A DNA stretch of 64,000 nt from Henriciella pelagia (GTDB taxonomy: Bacteria > Pseudomonadota > Alphaproteobacteria > Caulobacterales > Hyphomonadaceae). Positions 8,141 through 16,670 of this stretch are shown piece by piece; the first letter of the stretch is position 1; each line of letters starts with the position of its first letter. The stretch is taken from assembly GCF_002088945.1 (NCBI RefSeq), contig NZ_NCSU01000008.1, forward strand, positions 157,994 to 221,993. The letters run 5' to 3'. Made by a program: the position numbers and the translations under genes. A model generated the notes under the pieces. That model had not been told where the DNA came from. It worked only from the letters and a program-made list of their open reading frames with translations, and did no database searches.

Positions 8141-10153
8141 TCAGTCGTAGAAGCATTTCTCCGTGCCATCGCCCTGATTGTAACACCGGCCCTGATAGTT
8201 TGGGGGCGGCCGGTAATCGGGTTTCCAGTCGAAGATCGGGTCGCGATAGGCCTTGCGGGCATACTCTTCGGCGGCAACGCGCTCAGCTTGGGCGCGGCCC
8301 TCATACCTGGCTTGAGCCCAGCGCCAGACAGTTCCGCACTCGCGGCTATTGTTGCCGAAGCGGCTGCAGATGTCGCTTGCATCGGCTTCGTTCGGCAACT
8401 GTTTGTACCTGTTCCAGTAGGCCTGCAGGTATTTGCCGCCCTGCGTGCGGGCGACGGTGTAGAAGACGTCGTTGAACTCAATTTCGTAGCCATTGGCGAG
8501 GATCTCATCGGCCTTTTCGCGCTGGCTTTTGGCGAGGCGCTCGGCGCGGACGGCGGCCCATTCTTCCGGATATTCGCGCCCCATGCGGGAGTCGTATTTT
8601 TCCTCGAACAGGGCCCGTGCTTGCTTGATGATCTCTTCGGTGACGAGGGTTTGCGGATCATCGGGAGATGATTTGTAGAATTGTGGATTGCGGTGCTCCG
8701 CTGTCTGGCGGACATACGCGTCTTCCCCGGAAGTGCCGAGCGTGTACCAGTCAGATATACCGCCTGCCGCGCCAAGGTCCGGGTCTTCGAAGAAGCGCAC
8801 GGCGGCGTGAAGCGGCATGGATGGAATGTCGTCGGGGTTCTGGCCCCTGAACATGTCGCGGTACACCTCCTCGTCCATTGAGCCGACCCAGACATCCGCC
8901 AGTTTGAGTGCGTTGACCGCATACAGGTTGACATTGATCGGTGCCAGCTCGTGCACGTTACCGGATAATGGCTCCATGAACTCCGGCCCGCCTACGACAT
9001 GGGTAATGAAGCGGTAATATCGTTCCGACCCTTCGCCGTAGACAACGAGCCATCCGCGGACACCCGTAACCGAAAAATCCATGTGGTCTTTTACGTACAG
9101 CGGCACCATGCCCACGGCGCCGTCCTTCATTTCGACCGGCGTGCCATCCTTCAAGCTCAGCGGCACATAGATGTCGCCGTTGAAGAGGCCGTGGCCGGAG
9201 GCGAGCGTCCCCCGCTTTTCCAGCGGCATACTGACAAAGTCGGTGCCGGACCCGAATGCGATACGATTGAGTTCATCATAGCTTTTGGGGCTGAGCCGGA
9301 TCCACTGATTAGGGGGCGTGTTATCGAGCGAGTGACCAATCGCCATGATGGTGAGCTGAGGACCGAGATGGTCGATCTCCAGCTTGAACGGGTCGATATA
9401 GACAGAGAATTCGCTGCCATCTTCGGCGCGCACGGGGAAGGCGTAGAGATTGTTGTTGAAGACGTAATAGTCGTTGCCCTGGTCCGGCTCGCGCCGTTCC
9501 ACGACGTGGTCAATGGTCAGGTCGATCTCTCCTGTAGGCCCCGGGAAGAGGTAGGATTTCAGACCGTCTGAATTCGTGGGGCCTTCAAACCGGACGACGA
9601 GTGGCTGATCTGGCGTTTTCCCGTACGCTTGATTGATATGCGACCAGTAGAAAGAGGTCGGCGTAAACGATGCTGTGCCGTCCAGCGTGACGTACCCATA
9701 CTGCAGATCGAGGCGTTGCACGTAGGCGAGCTTGTCGGAGACGGGATAAGCCCACCTGTATTCAGCTGGCAGCAGGATGTTTCCCTGGTCGTCCGCAATG
9801 CCGGTCAGGACAGTCTGATTGGCGATGTAGTAGAGATAGTTGTTCTTGCCGAAGCCGAGATGGTCCTGCGCGAATTTCTCGTAAGCCGGCCCGGTTGTGC
9901 CCTGGCGTTCCAAGATGGGGATGAGTGTTTCCTCGCCGAGTATGAATTGCTTCACCAAGGACAGCTTCTTGGGGGCGGCGCCCTCCGTTGACGGGCGAAC
10001 ATAGACCTGTTCGGCCTCGATGATGCAGCCGACGCCATTGTTAGGGGTTCGGCATTCAGTGTCGAACCGGTCGGTGGAGCTGTAATTTTTCCAGGCATGG
10101 GCCGGGAGGCCGACAGCAACAATTGCGAGAAGGGCGGTGAGTGTTCTGATCAT
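8141..10153 (-). CDS. Secreted protein of unknown function (670 residues)
   Basis: I do not recognise a family with confidence. The N-terminus is a signal peptide ending AHA (about residue 20). Residues about 90-190 include NYLYYIANQTVLTGIADDQGNILLPAEYRWAYPVS and LDLQYGYVTLDG, which look like degenerate WG/beta-hairpin repeats. The middle is rich in aromatic residues and beta-strand patterns. The last third (about 520-630) is helical and charged (KYDSRMGREYPEEWAAVRAERLAKSQREKADEIL), and the end, DYRPPPNYQGRCYNQGDGTEKCFYD, has two cysteines that could form a disulphide. It stands alone between the MFS and nitroreductase genes on the same strand. Confidence 0.75.
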   Translation of the reverse strand: MIRTLTALLAIVAVGLPAHAWKNYSSTDRFDTECRTPNNGVGCIIEAEQVYVRPSTEGAAPKKLSLVKQFILGEETLIPILERQGTTGPAYEKFAQDHLGFGKNNYLYYIANQTVLTGIADDQGNILLPAEYRWAYPVSDKLAYVQRLDLQYGYVTLDGTASFTPTSFYWSHINQAYGKTPDQPLVVRFEGPTNSDGLKSYLFPGPTGEIDLTIDHVVERREPDQGNDYYVFNNNLYAFPVRAEDGSEFSVYIDPFKLEIDHLGPQLTIMAIGHSLDNTPPNQWIRLSPKSYDELNRIAFGSGTDFVSMPLEKRGTLASGHGLFNGDIYVPLSLKDGTPVEMKDGAVGMVPLYVKDHMDFSVTGVRGWLVVYGEGSERYYRFITHVVGGPEFMEPLSGNVHELAPINVNLYAVNALKLADVWVGSMDEEVYRDMFRGQNPDDIPSMPLHAAVRFFEDPDLGAAGGISDWYTLGTSGEDAYVRQTAEHRNPQFYKSSPDDPQTLVTEEIIKQARALFEEKYDSRMGREYPEEWAAVRAERLAKSQREKADEILANGYEIEFNDVFYTVARTQGGKYLQAYWNRYKQLPNEADASDICSRFGNNSRECGTVWRWAQARYEGRAQAERVAAEEYARKAYRDPIFDWKPDYRPPPNYQGRCYNQGDGTEKCFYD

Positions 10154-10245
10154 GTGTGCTCTGTCCCCGAATCAACAGGAGACAGCTTTACCGGCTGATC
10201 AGGCAATCGCAATTCGCAAGACGGGAAATCCGACGCCTGCTCGTG

Positions 10246-10914
10246 CTATCTGCCCCAGTGCTGAATAAGCGCTGCCGGGTCGGGCCGGGCGCGTTCCTGC
10301 GGGTGGGCGCTTGCGGTGCCGAGATATACAAAGCCGGCAATCCGCTCAGTCCCTGAAAGGCCGAGCAGCCTGTCGATGCCTTTGGAAAAGCTGATCCATT
10401 CGGTCAGCCAGACACCGGCCCAGCCAGCTGCGTTTGCGGTGAGGAGGAGATTGTAGGTGACTGCGCCGGCCGACAGTTCCTGTTCCCAGACAGGTGTCCT
10501 GCCATCATCGGTCGGGTTGGAGACGACAGCAATGACGGTCGGCGCGCGCAGGAGAAGTTTCTTTGTGATCTCGATAGCCTCCGGGCTTGCCGAAGGGTCT
10601 TCGTCTGCCTGTATGCGGGCAGCGGCTTCGCCGAATCTGGATCGGGCCTCGCCTTCAAAGATGATGAAGCGCCAGGGTGTCATGCGGCGGTGATCAGGCA
10701 CACGCATGGCTGTGGCGAGGATATCGTCCAATGCTTTTCCGGTGGGGCCGGGGGCGGCAAGCATGGCCTTGTTGGCCGAACGGCGGAGCGAGAGGAAACG
10801 GCATGTCTCAACAGACGGACGCACAGGAAGCATGGGTGTGCCGACGGGCGGCGCGGGCGGGAAGATATCAGTCATGCGGGCTTGATAGGCCGGGCTGGCC
10901 GCTTTGTCAGCCAT
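10246..10914 (-). CDS. Nitroreductase-family FMN oxidoreductase
   Basis: A 222-residue member of the nitroreductase superfamily, which reduces nitro, quinone or enone substrates with NAD(P)H. The FMN-phosphate site is FLSLRRSANKAML (about 40-52), followed by ATAMRVPDHRRMTPWRFIIFEG (about 66-88) and the C-terminal AAGWAGVWLTEW and IAGFVYLGTA segments, the usual YdjA-like arrangement. An internal ATG at 10873-10875 (MTDIFPPAPP) would give a shorter form of about 209 residues. It is divergent from the TetR-RND operon, and the operator-like palindrome lies 50 bp beyond its start, so shared control is possible. Confidence 0.88.
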   Translation of the reverse strand: MADKAASPAYQARMTDIFPPAPPVGTPMLPVRPSVETCRFLSLRRSANKAMLAAPGPTGKALDDILATAMRVPDHRRMTPWRFIIFEGEARSRFGEAAARIQADEDPSASPEAIEITKKLLLRAPTVIAVVSNPTDDGRTPVWEQELSAGAVTYNLLLTANAAGWAGVWLTEWISFSKGIDRLLGLSGTERIAGFVYLGTASAHPQERARPDPAALIQHWGR

Positions 10915-10964
10915 GATGGCGGCAAATAATGCGAATAAGTCTTAGTTGCAAAGTAAATGATGAA

Positions 10965-10989
10965 GTGAACACTGTTCACAAAATGAACA
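10965..10989. promoter_or_regulatory. Probable TetR operator with overlapping TGAACA/TGTTCA inverted repeats
   Basis: GTGAACACTGTTCAC at 10965-10979 is a perfect 7-bp inverted repeat around a central C. A third half-site, TGAACA (10984-10989), forms a second inverted repeat with TGTTCA (10973-10978). It lies between the divergent nitroreductase and TetR genes, the usual position for a self-regulating TetR operator. Confidence 0.65.
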
Positions 10990-11046
10990 TCCTTTTCTTT
11001 GATTTCATTTCAGGCTATGGGGAAGCAGGCTCCAGAGGCTTACGGG

Positions 11047-11724
11047 ATGGATGACCATATGATTTCTCCCGCCGAGAGACGGCGGCTGCGCGTTCGCGAT
11101 TCCATTCTGGAAGCGGCAGAGCGGGTCTTTGCCGATGAGGGGGAGGCCGGCCTGTCCATACGGCGCATTGCCGACGAAATCGATTATTCGCCGGCTGCGA
11201 TATACAAATATTTCGGGTCGAAGGATGAATTGCTCAATGAGCTCAAGGAAGCCTTCTTTGCGCGCATCCTGACGAACATCAATGACATCTATGAATGTTC
11301 GGCTTCATTTCCGGAGCGGGCGCGGGCCTGCGTGACAGGATATGTCCGCACGGCGCTTGAAAAGCCACATCACTATATAGCGGCCTTTGCCGGTCAGGCA
11401 CCGCTTGCTCCAACGCCGTCCGACCCGGAGGCTTTTCGCAGCACCAACCGCGCGCAGGCCTTCATGGTGCTCGCCGGCATGGTCGAAGAGGGCATCACGA
11501 ACGGGCACTTCCGGGCGGAACTCAATCCCTTGGATACGGCCAAGGCGGTCTGGGCGTCGATGCACGGCATCGCGATGATGATGTCGCACTTCCAGACCTT
11601 TCCGAATATGAGCGTGTTGCCGAGTGAGCTTTCGCGCGATGCATTTGTCGATTTTCACGCAGATCTCACCATTCGCGGCCTGGAAACACATCCTGGCCAG
11701 GCTGTTGAGAAGAGGGGCGGTTGA
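11047..11724 (+). CDS. TetR/AcrR-family transcriptional regulator
   Basis: A 225-residue repressor-type regulator. The N-terminal helix-turn-helix domain is complete: RVRDSILEAAERVFADEGEAGLSIRRIADEIDYSPAAIYKYFGSKDELLNEL, with the recognition helix at SPAAIYKYF. The C-terminal ligand-binding half fits the TetR C-terminal WHG-type domain (VWASMHGIAMMM is the local equivalent). I prefer ATG 11047 because AGAGG (11034-11038) stands 8 bp upstream; ATG 11017 is possible. The stop (11722-11724) is 2 bp ahead of the adaptor gene start, so regulator and pump form one operon, and it most likely represses them until an effector binds. Confidence 0.92.
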   Translation: MDDHMISPAERRRLRVRDSILEAAERVFADEGEAGLSIRRIADEIDYSPAAIYKYFGSKDELLNELKEAFFARILTNINDIYECSASFPERARACVTGYVRTALEKPHHYIAAFAGQAPLAPTPSDPEAFRSTNRAQAFMVLAGMVEEGITNGHFRAELNPLDTAKAVWASMHGIAMMMSHFQTFPNMSVLPSELSRDAFVDFHADLTIRGLETHPGQAVEKRGG

Positions 11725-11726
11725 AC

Positions 11727-12908
11727 ATGTCGGTGTCTGAACACGACCATGGCGAGGTTCGCGAGCCGAAGCCGAGTTTCATCAAGGGGCTGCTATTCCT
11801 GTTCGTCCTGCTGATTGTGGTCGCTGGGCTGGCAATATTTGTGCTGACGCAGCGGTCCAGCGAGGGACCGCTCATCATCTCCGAAGACCCGACGCCGCTC
11901 AGTGTCGATGTGATGACCGCCAGCCTGCAGCAGTCACTCGATCTCGATGAGAAATTCACCGGCCTCGTGGCAGCGAAGCGGACCAGTGAACTCGGTTTTT
12001 CCGCTGGCGGTCGAATTGCACGAATGAATGCAGATGTGGGCGACCGGGTTGTAACCGGCCAGTCGCTGGCGACGCTGGATACAAGAGGGCTGCGGTCACA
12101 GCTGAATTCGGCCGAGGCACAGATTGCCGAAGCGGTTGCCAATCACGCACTCGCCATGTCGACGGTGGAACGGCAGAACGCATTGCTTGCAAAAGGGCAT
12201 GTCGCCCAGCAGCGCGTCGATGAAGCGGTTGCGCAAGCGACCACAGCGCGCGCTCGGATTGATGCAGCCCGGGCACAGGCCGACACGCTTCGCGTCCAGA
12301 TCGACCTGTCGAGCATCACGGCGCCTTATGCCGGCGTGATCACGCGCCGGAACTTTGATGAAGGGGCCATCGCCTCGCCGGGGGCGCCGGTGTTCGAACT
12401 GGTTGAATCCAGTGCACTGGAAGCGCGGATCGGGCTTCCGTCGAGCCTCGCAGCGGAACTTGTTGTCGGAGACACCTATGAATTGCTGGGCGATCGCGGG
12501 CCGGTCGCAGCGACGCTCAGATCGGTCACGGGCATCATAGATAGCAGCCAGCGCACGGTCACGACGGTGTTTGATATCCTCGACAGTGATGCTGTTTCCA
12601 CCGGCGCTGTGGTCCGGCTGGAGATGCAGAGAAGCGTATCAGAGCTCGGTCTCTGGGTACCGGTAAGTGCCCTGTCTGAAGGCCAGCGCGGCCTCTGGTC
12701 GCTGTATATTGCCAAGCAGGAAGAGGGCGCCTGGCGCGCCCGGCCGGGTCTTGTCGAAGTGATCCAGAGCGAGGGTGAGCGGGCCTATGTGCGCGGCGCC
12801 GTATCCGATGGCGACCGGATCATCATTGACGGCCTGCAGCGGATCACCCCCGGACAGGCGATCCATCCGAAGCTTGCGCCGACCGCGACGACGGCGAATG
12901 AAGGCTAG
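11727..12908 (+). CDS. RND efflux periplasmic adaptor (membrane fusion protein)
   Basis: A 393-residue adaptor that links the inner-membrane RND permease to an outer-membrane channel. A short cytoplasmic N-terminus precedes one transmembrane helix (GLLFLFVLLIVVAGLAIFVL, about residues 20-40). Then come the beta-barrel and lipoyl half-motifs FTGLVAAKRTSELGFSAGGRI and GDRVVTGQSLATLDT, a helical hairpin (LRSQLNSAEAQIAEAVANH... TTARARIDAARAQADTL) and the second lipoyl half SSITAPYAGVITRRNFDEGAIASPG. The C-terminal domain includes LWVPVSALSEGQ. AGAGGGG lies upstream of ATG 11727. No outer-membrane factor gene follows, so a channel encoded elsewhere must be used. Confidence 0.93.
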   Translation: MSVSEHDHGEVREPKPSFIKGLLFLFVLLIVVAGLAIFVLTQRSSEGPLIISEDPTPLSVDVMTASLQQSLDLDEKFTGLVAAKRTSELGFSAGGRIARMNADVGDRVVTGQSLATLDTRGLRSQLNSAEAQIAEAVANHALAMSTVERQNALLAKGHVAQQRVDEAVAQATTARARIDAARAQADTLRVQIDLSSITAPYAGVITRRNFDEGAIASPGAPVFELVESSALEARIGLPSSLAAELVVGDTYELLGDRGPVAATLRSVTGIIDSSQRTVTTVFDILDSDAVSTGAVVRLEMQRSVSELGLWVPVSALSEGQRGLWSLYIAKQEEGAWRARPGLVEVIQSEGERAYVRGAVSDGDRIIIDGLQRITPGQAIHPKLAPTATTANEG

Positions 12909-12914
12909 GTGAGC

Positions 12915-15900
12915 ATGCGAACGCTCTTCTATCGGCTGCCGCGGCTTTCCATCCTGGTCATCCTGATCGCCATTGCCGGCGCCATCGGGTCGATCCTGAC
13001 GCTCGGCAGGCAGGAGGACCCGACGCTTGTCGAACGGTTCGGCTACGTCCTGACGACGCTGCCCGGCGCGGATGCGGAGCGCATTGAAGCGACTGTGACT
13101 GATCCGATTGAGACGGCGATACGCGAGCTTCCGGAGATCGATGAGGTGCAGTCTGTCTCGCGGGCCAATGTCTCGCAGATAACCGTTCTGATCCGTGAAG
13201 ACCTGACCGAGGCGGAAGTCGACGATGCGTGGACGCTGATCCGCGGCAAGGTGGAGGGCGCGCGCGCGGCCCTGCCGGACGGCGCGAACACGCCTGAAGT
13301 CCGCCGGCTCTATGTCGGTGCTTCCACGCTGCTGGTCGGCCTCGTCTGGGAAGGGCAGGGTGATCCGGAACTTGCGGTCATGGCCCGGTATGCCCGCAAT
13401 CTTGCGGATCGTTTCCAGAACCTCGCGGGCACTGAGGAAACCGACATATTCGGCCTGCCCAAGGAAGAGGTGCGCGTCGTGATGGATCCGGAAGCGCTGG
13501 CTTCAGCCGGTCTGTCCATGTCGCAGGCCGCGCAGCTCATCACCGCAGCCGATGCGAAAGTGCCCGCCGGACAGCTGCGCGGCGACAGCGCGGACATTGG
13601 GCTGGAAGTCGGCGGGGCGTTTGACGGGATCGCGAGGATACGGTCCGTACCGCTTGTGCAGCGGCCAGATGGCACAGCCTTGCGCGTTGGGGATATTGCC
13701 GAGGTCCAGAAGGGAATCGAAGACCCGGCGACGGTGATGAATTTCACCGACAATAAGCGCTCGGTGCTGGTCGCTGCCTATATTCAGCCGAAACAACGCG
13801 TCGATCTCTGGGCCGCGTCAGCGCGCGAGCTGGTCGCCGAATTCGAGCGCAATTCACCGTCGGAAATCGATGTCCGTGTGCTGTTCGACCAAAGCACATA
13901 CACCGACGCACGGCTGAACGGGCTTGCGAAGAATTTGCTCTTCTCGGCGCTGATCGTGTTTCTGGTGCTGTTCATCATCATGGGATGGCGCGCGGCGCTT
14001 GTGGTCGGTTCGGCGCTACCGCTAACCGTGGCGCTGGTGCTGATCCTGTTCAACATCTTCGACTATCCGCTGCACCAGATGTCCGTGACAGGGCTGGTAA
14101 TTTCGCTCGGCCTTCTCATCGACAATGCGATCGTTGTGTTCGACGAATACGATCAGGAGCGTGGCCGCGGACACAGCATCATCCAGTCTATCGACATTGC
14201 GATCGGCAAGCTGTTTGGGCCGCTGTTTGCGTCCACGCTGACGACCGCGCTTGCCTTTGCGCCGATTGCCCTGATGCCGGGGTCTGCAGGTGAGTTCATC
14301 GGCATGATTGGCGTCTCGGTGATCTTTTCGGTCGTGATGTCCTTCCTTGTTGCGATCACGATCATCCCCTTCATGGCTGGCCGGCTCGACCGCACACGCA
14401 AGCCGAACGAGAAAAAGAACTGGCTGCGCGATGGGGTTTCCCTGGATGCGGTGACGGACGGCTATCGCTGGACGATCGGCGTCGTGCTGGCTTTCCCGCC
14501 GCTCGGTGTGCTGATTGGTGTTCTGCCAGCGGTGCTCGGTTTCATGGTGGGCAGCTCTCTGCCAGTGCAATTCTTCCCGCAGACCGAGCGAGACCAGTTC
14601 CAGGTGGAGATAACGCTGCCGCCATCGGCGACCATCCATGATGCAAGGCGCGCCACCGAGCGCGCAACCGAGCTGCTGTATGGCTATCCGAATGTCGAAA
14701 TGGTCAATTTCACGCTCGGGGAGGGGGCGCCGCGAGTCTACTACAATTCCTTCAACAATACGCAGGGCGTCGCCGGCTTTGCTGCAGGATGGGTGCAGCT
14801 GAAGGACAATCATTCCACGCGTATCATGGTTAGGACGATCCAGGACGAACTGCGAATGGAGTTTCCTGATGCACAGTTCCTGGCGCTTCCGTTCGAACAG
14901 GGACCGCCAGTCGATGCGCCCATCGAATTCTTCATACGCGGTGACAATCTCGAAACCCTGAACCGGCTGGGCGACGAGGCGAGGCGTATTCTGGCTGGCG
15001 TGCCGGGCATCACATACACACAGGCAAGCCTCAAAACGGGCGCGCCGGTTGTCACAATTCGCGCCGATGAGACCGCTACAGCCATGTCGGGCGAAAGGCT
15101 GGCAGAGCTGGCCAATGAGTTGCGCGCAGAGCTGGAAGGCCTGCCGGCCGGGTCAATCCTCGAAGGGATAAAAGAGGTGCCGGTCCGGGTGATTGCTCCG
15201 CAAGCCCGCCGCTCAGAACTGGCCGATCTTCGCGCCAAGACAATCGGCAATTCGCCAGGCGCCTTCGGCGCATCGATTGCGTCGATCAGCGAGATCACGC
15301 TGGATCCGCAAACGGCGGTCATCTCACGCCTCGACGGTCGCCGTGCCAACCAGATCTACGGCTATACCGAGCCGTACTCGCTGCCGGCGCCGATCATGTC
15401 GAATTTCCAGGAAGCGCTGGAGCGCGAAGGGTTCGAGACGCCGCCTGGCTACGACATCATCATTGGCGGCGAAGCGGAGTCGCGTGACCAGGCGATGGGC
15501 AATCTGATGTCGCTTGCCGTGCCGCTGATCCTGATTATGGCGGGCGCCGTCGCGCTGGTCTTCAACTCGTTCCGGATGAGCCTGCTCATCCTGCTGACGG
15601 GCGGACTATCTGTTGGGCTCGCCTTTGGCGGGGTGTGGCTGTTCAACCTGCCGCTCGGCTTCAATGCCATCATTGGCGCCCTCGGCCTGCTGGGCATTTC
15701 GATCAACAGTTCGATTGTGGTCCTGTCGCTGCTGCAAGGCAGTGAAGCGGCGCGGAATGATGATGTCATCGCGCAGAGGGAGATCGTCGTCGATGCGACG
15801 CGCCATATCGTGGCAACCACGCTGACGACGATGGGCGGCTTTGTGCCAATCATCCTGACGGGTGACGTGTTCTGGCTGCCTCTGGCGACGGCAATTGCTG

Positions 15901-16040
15901 GCGGTGTGGCAGGGTCAGCCCTGCTGGCGCTCTATTTTGCGCCGGCGGTCTACCGCATCATGACGATGAAGCCGTTTCAGAAAGCCTGGCGAAGTGTGTT
16001 CGGCGGACGCCGGGAGCCTGCAACGAGAGCGGCTGAATAG
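12915..16040 (+). CDS. RND efflux permease
   Basis: A proton-driven trimeric inner-membrane pump of about 1041 residues, the usual AcrB/HAE1-like size. The N-terminal helix is LSILVILIAIAGAIGSILTL. Two large periplasmic loops flank two six-helix bundles. The proton-relay helix reads GLVISLGLLIDNAIVVFDE, an Asp-Asn in place of the AcrB Asp-Asp pair. The second half carries LGLLGISINSSIVVLSLL and a periplasmic NQIYGYTEPY segment. ATG 12915 is in frame with GTG 12909; AAGG at 12901-12904 fits ATG better. It follows the adaptor within 6 bp. Substrate unknown; the TetR operon setting suggests drug or hydrophobic-compound export. Confidence 0.94.
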   Translation: MRTLFYRLPRLSILVILIAIAGAIGSILTLGRQEDPTLVERFGYVLTTLPGADAERIEATVTDPIETAIRELPEIDEVQSVSRANVSQITVLIREDLTEAEVDDAWTLIRGKVEGARAALPDGANTPEVRRLYVGASTLLVGLVWEGQGDPELAVMARYARNLADRFQNLAGTEETDIFGLPKEEVRVVMDPEALASAGLSMSQAAQLITAADAKVPAGQLRGDSADIGLEVGGAFDGIARIRSVPLVQRPDGTALRVGDIAEVQKGIEDPATVMNFTDNKRSVLVAAYIQPKQRVDLWAASARELVAEFERNSPSEIDVRVLFDQSTYTDARLNGLAKNLLFSALIVFLVLFIIMGWRAALVVGSALPLTVALVLILFNIFDYPLHQMSVTGLVISLGLLIDNAIVVFDEYDQERGRGHSIIQSIDIAIGKLFGPLFASTLTTALAFAPIALMPGSAGEFIGMIGVSVIFSVVMSFLVAITIIPFMAGRLDRTRKPNEKKNWLRDGVSLDAVTDGYRWTIGVVLAFPPLGVLIGVLPAVLGFMVGSSLPVQFFPQTERDQFQVEITLPPSATIHDARRATERATELLYGYPNVEMVNFTLGEGAPRVYYNSFNNTQGVAGFAAGWVQLKDNHSTRIMVRTIQDELRMEFPDAQFLALPFEQGPPVDAPIEFFIRGDNLETLNRLGDEARRILAGVPGITYTQASLKTGAPVVTIRADETATAMSGERLAELANELRAELEGLPAGSILEGIKEVPVRVIAPQARRSELADLRAKTIGNSPGAFGASIASISEITLDPQTAVISRLDGRRANQIYGYTEPYSLPAPIMSNFQEALEREGFETPPGYDIIIGGEAESRDQAMGNLMSLAVPLILIMAGAVALVFNSFRMSLLILLTGGLSVGLAFGGVWLFNLPLGFNAIIGALGLLGISINSSIVVLSLLQGSEAARNDDVIAQREIVVDATRHIVATTLTTMGGFVPIILTGDVFWLPLATAIAGGVAGSALLALYFAPAVYRIMTMKPFQKAWRSVFGGRREPATRAAE

Positions 16041-16142
16041 CGTCAGACCGGTTCGCCAGCATGCACGCGCCGTAACACACTGATTACTTTTGGCAGGCAT
16101 AAGAGTTGTGTTGTATTTACTACATAACAGGTTGTTCTGTTG

Positions 16143-16670
16143 ATGGATTCTTCCACGCTTGATCTTTCCAAGGTTGATCCGCCGCAGTGGCGCGTGCTCG
16201 TACATGGGTCGGTGTATGGCCCATATACGCGCGGCCAGATGCAGGCATTCATCCGGGAGCGGCGGATTGTCGAGGAAACAAAGGTGGCGTGCGGTGATGG
16301 CGGCGCTTTCGTCCTGGCGCGCGAACATGAAGACCTCGCCACAGCCTTTGCAGGCCTGCGGGCGACAACCAGCGAAGCTGAATCAGAGCCGTCGAACTAT
16401 CTCATCATCGCCCGTCTCGCTTCGACGGGCGAGATGCAGATGATGTCGGTGCTGAACCGGCTTGGCAAGTTTGCCGAAGTCATGCCCGGAGTGTGGGCGC
16501 TGCGCTCGACCGTCCGGCAGGCGCGTGTCCGCGAACGTATCCAGGCGGCGCTCGGCGTGGCCGATCAGGTCATGATCGCGAATGCGACGTCAGGACGACT
16601 GGCCTGGCTCAACCTCGGCCCCGAAGCCGATGTTCACATCCGGAACGTCTGGGACGCCAAGATCGCCTAG
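16143..16670 (+). CDS. GYF_2-domain (DUF4339-like) protein of unknown function
   Basis: A 175-residue cytoplasmic protein without membrane segments. Residues about 14-50 (WRVLVHGSVYGPYTRGQMQAFI) match the GYF_2 pattern, in which a V/I-x-G-P-Y/F-T core binds partners, followed by RRIVEETKVACGDGGAFVLA. The C-terminal half (about 80-175) is an uncharacterised alpha/beta region with TVRQARVRERIQAAL and WLNLGPEADVHIRN. Preceded by a 100-bp gap after the RND permease, so it probably has its own promoter. Its stop overlaps the convergent GMC oxidoreductase stop by 4 bp. Confidence 0.7.
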   Translation: MDSSTLDLSKVDPPQWRVLVHGSVYGPYTRGQMQAFIRERRIVEETKVACGDGGAFVLAREHEDLATAFAGLRATTSEAESEPSNYLIIARLASTGEMQMMSVLNRLGKFAEVMPGVWALRSTVRQARVRERIQAALGVADQVMIANATSGRLAWLNLGPEADVHIRNVWDAKIA

